Of a DNA stretch of 64,000 nucleotides, positions 63,091 to 64,000 are shown one piece after another (position 1 is the stretch's first letter; every line of letters starts with the position of its first letter). The stretch comes from JAIYDQ01 sp034408855. GTDB taxonomy: Bacteria; Planctomycetota; Planctomycetia; Pirellulales; Pirellulaceae. Location: positions 1-64,000 of the forward strand of contig JAWXCK010000065.1 in NCBI GenBank assembly GCA_034408855.1, written 5' to 3'. The notes below the pieces were generated by a model that worked only from the letters and a program-made list of their open reading frames with translations, had not been told where the DNA came from and made no database searches. Position numbers and translations under genes: made by a program.

Positions 63091-64000
63091 TTACCCACCC
63101 AGTTTGCCAACCGCTAATTCCATGTCGCGCACGAGTGAGTCTTGCAAATAGCGCTGGAGCATCTGCCGGGTTAGATTGAACATCTGGTCAATACGTTTTT
63201 GCGAAACCGACGGAATTTTTTCGCGGTCGCTTGCGAGAATCCTCCCCTGAATCATGTCGAGCTGTTTCGACATTGACTCATACGTCTTTTCTTCTTGCAG
63301 TTCTTTTAAGAGACTGCCGGCTTCAGCCTTCTTGTTTTCTTGAACGCGCTGCTTGATTCGAGTCGCTAAGATTTGTCGCCGTGCGACGATATCGAGGATC
63401 TCGCTTTGCACTCCTTTGATGAAGGCTTCCGATTCCAGACGTCGACGATCGTCGGGCAGTGCGGCGATTTCCACTTCCGAAAGACCGGTTACGACAGGCA
63501 AACGAGCAAGTAGCGTGTTGCCATGTTTGACATAATAAAGATAGAGCGGAGCACGCAACTGGACGGTGGCTTTTTCAGGCTTTTTATTCGGGTCGACTTT
63601 TTTCGGTTCTTCACCACCTTCAGCATCGCGTGGAACCGGCACGTCATAAGTAGCCACAGGCGACTTCGTTTCGCCGAGCGTGGCAATTCCACGCCAGTCC
63701 GAGCGAGATTCAAAAGTAAGATCCTCGGTACCAGGAGTCCGTCGATAGACCTCTGCACCGGGAATACGAATTTTTGGATCGATGACAACACCCATTTGAA
63801 GGTCCGTCGAATCCGTAACCGGTCGAACGCGAAGGCATATCTTGCGTGTTCGCTTGTTCTTGCGACCAGCCAATGGACTGCGAATGCCGGTGAAAATCGA
63901 GCCATGTGCGTTCACCGAATCGCCGCTGGTCATTGCGACATAGGTCCACGGAATATTCTGTAGCAACGTCGGGACACCGTTTCGATCATCTCGTCGAACG
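63091..64000 (-). CDS. Hypothetical protein, 5' end beyond the window
   Basis: The frame is open to the right edge of the window, so the first methionine-like start inside it (TTG at 63966) is not the real one. The visible ~303 residues contain a basic/Pro-rich stretch, a beta-rich segment (RSDWRGIATLGETKSPVATYDVPVP), a linker PKKVDPNKKPEK, and a long helical C-terminal part (~120 residues) rich in Arg, Lys and Glu that is likely coiled coil. I do not recognise a family. The helical end ahead of a stop close to the palindrome is the only other visible feature. Confidence 0.6.
   Translation of the reverse strand, partial: VRRDDRNGVPTLLQNIPWTYVAMTSGDSVNAHGSIFTGIRSPLAGRKNKRTRKICLRVRPVTDSTDLQMGVVIDPKIRIPGAEVYRRTPGTEDLTFESRSDWRGIATLGETKSPVATYDVPVPRDAEGGEEPKKVDPNKKPEKATVQLRAPLYLYYVKHGNTLLARLPVVTGLSEVEIAALPDDRRRLESEAFIKGVQSEILDIVARRQILATRIKQRVQENKKAEAGSLLKELQEEKTYESMSKQLDMIQGRILASDREKIPSVSQKRIDQMFNLTRQMLQRYLQDSLVRDMELAVGKLGG

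Noticed and set aside
1..64000. CRISPR array, tRNA, rRNA or prophage
   Set aside because: No regularly spaced 25-40 bp repeats, no cloverleaf genes and no phage structural genes were seen.

Overview
The window looks like a stretch of a planctomycete chromosome, most likely from the Pirellulaceae. This is inferred from the gene mix: DUF1080 and DUF1573 proteins, a metallophosphatase fused to c-type haems, a membrane Ser/Thr kinase, a giant FG-GAP/putative-Ig/RHS protein, HlyD-type adaptors with unusual fusions, and many interspersed palindromic repeats. GC content is moderate. I found no rRNA, tRNA, CRISPR array or prophage.

Region 1 (1-14.5 kb) is accessory. It holds a giant RHS/YD-repeat protein of about 3,500 residues that starts abruptly inside an FG-GAP repeat and ends in an unrecognised, AT-richer C-terminal tip. 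Next come hairpin repeats, an IS4-family transposase with a 41-bp tandem duplication over its start, a truncated REP-associated tyrosine transposase, a Uma2 nuclease, a minimal nucleotidyltransferase and a likely remnant of a Hint-type polymorphic toxin.

Region 2 (14.5-24.6 kb) holds trpE, an McsA-like zinc/UVR protein, a Rieske protein, a membrane Ser/Thr kinase, a small cytochrome c, a DUF1080 protein, and a large membrane protein followed by a lone ABC ATPase.

Region 3 (24.6-42.2 kb) is a long block read on the minus strand. In transcription order it runs ppx, a GT4 glycosyltransferase, ppk, a WecA-type transferase, an O-antigen-ligase-like protein, a DUF1573 protein, a metallophosphatase/tetrahaem protein, a threonine aldolase, pyrG, ispF, cysS and ruvC. 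It combines polyphosphate metabolism, envelope polysaccharide synthesis and housekeeping.

Region 4 (42.2-52 kb) holds a HAD hydrolase, a second DUF1080 protein, a LarA-like protein, purE-purK, a transglutaminase-fold lipoprotein with Ser at the catalytic Cys position, an ArgE-like deacetylase, glgC and a DUF3253 protein.

Region 5 (52-64 kb) is the most unusual. A MITE-like element precedes an ABC-2 exporter (ATPase plus permease). The exporter converges with a minus-strand operon of TolC-type channel, GAF-HlyD adaptor, HlyD adaptor and a PqqD-like/M50-protease/HlyD fusion. That operon looks like a tripartite envelope export machine with a built-in site-2-type protease and no pump of its own. 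A family of palindromic repeats is scattered through the window and is read in frame inside two genes of this region. The window ends in a small membrane protein and a gene cut by the right edge.
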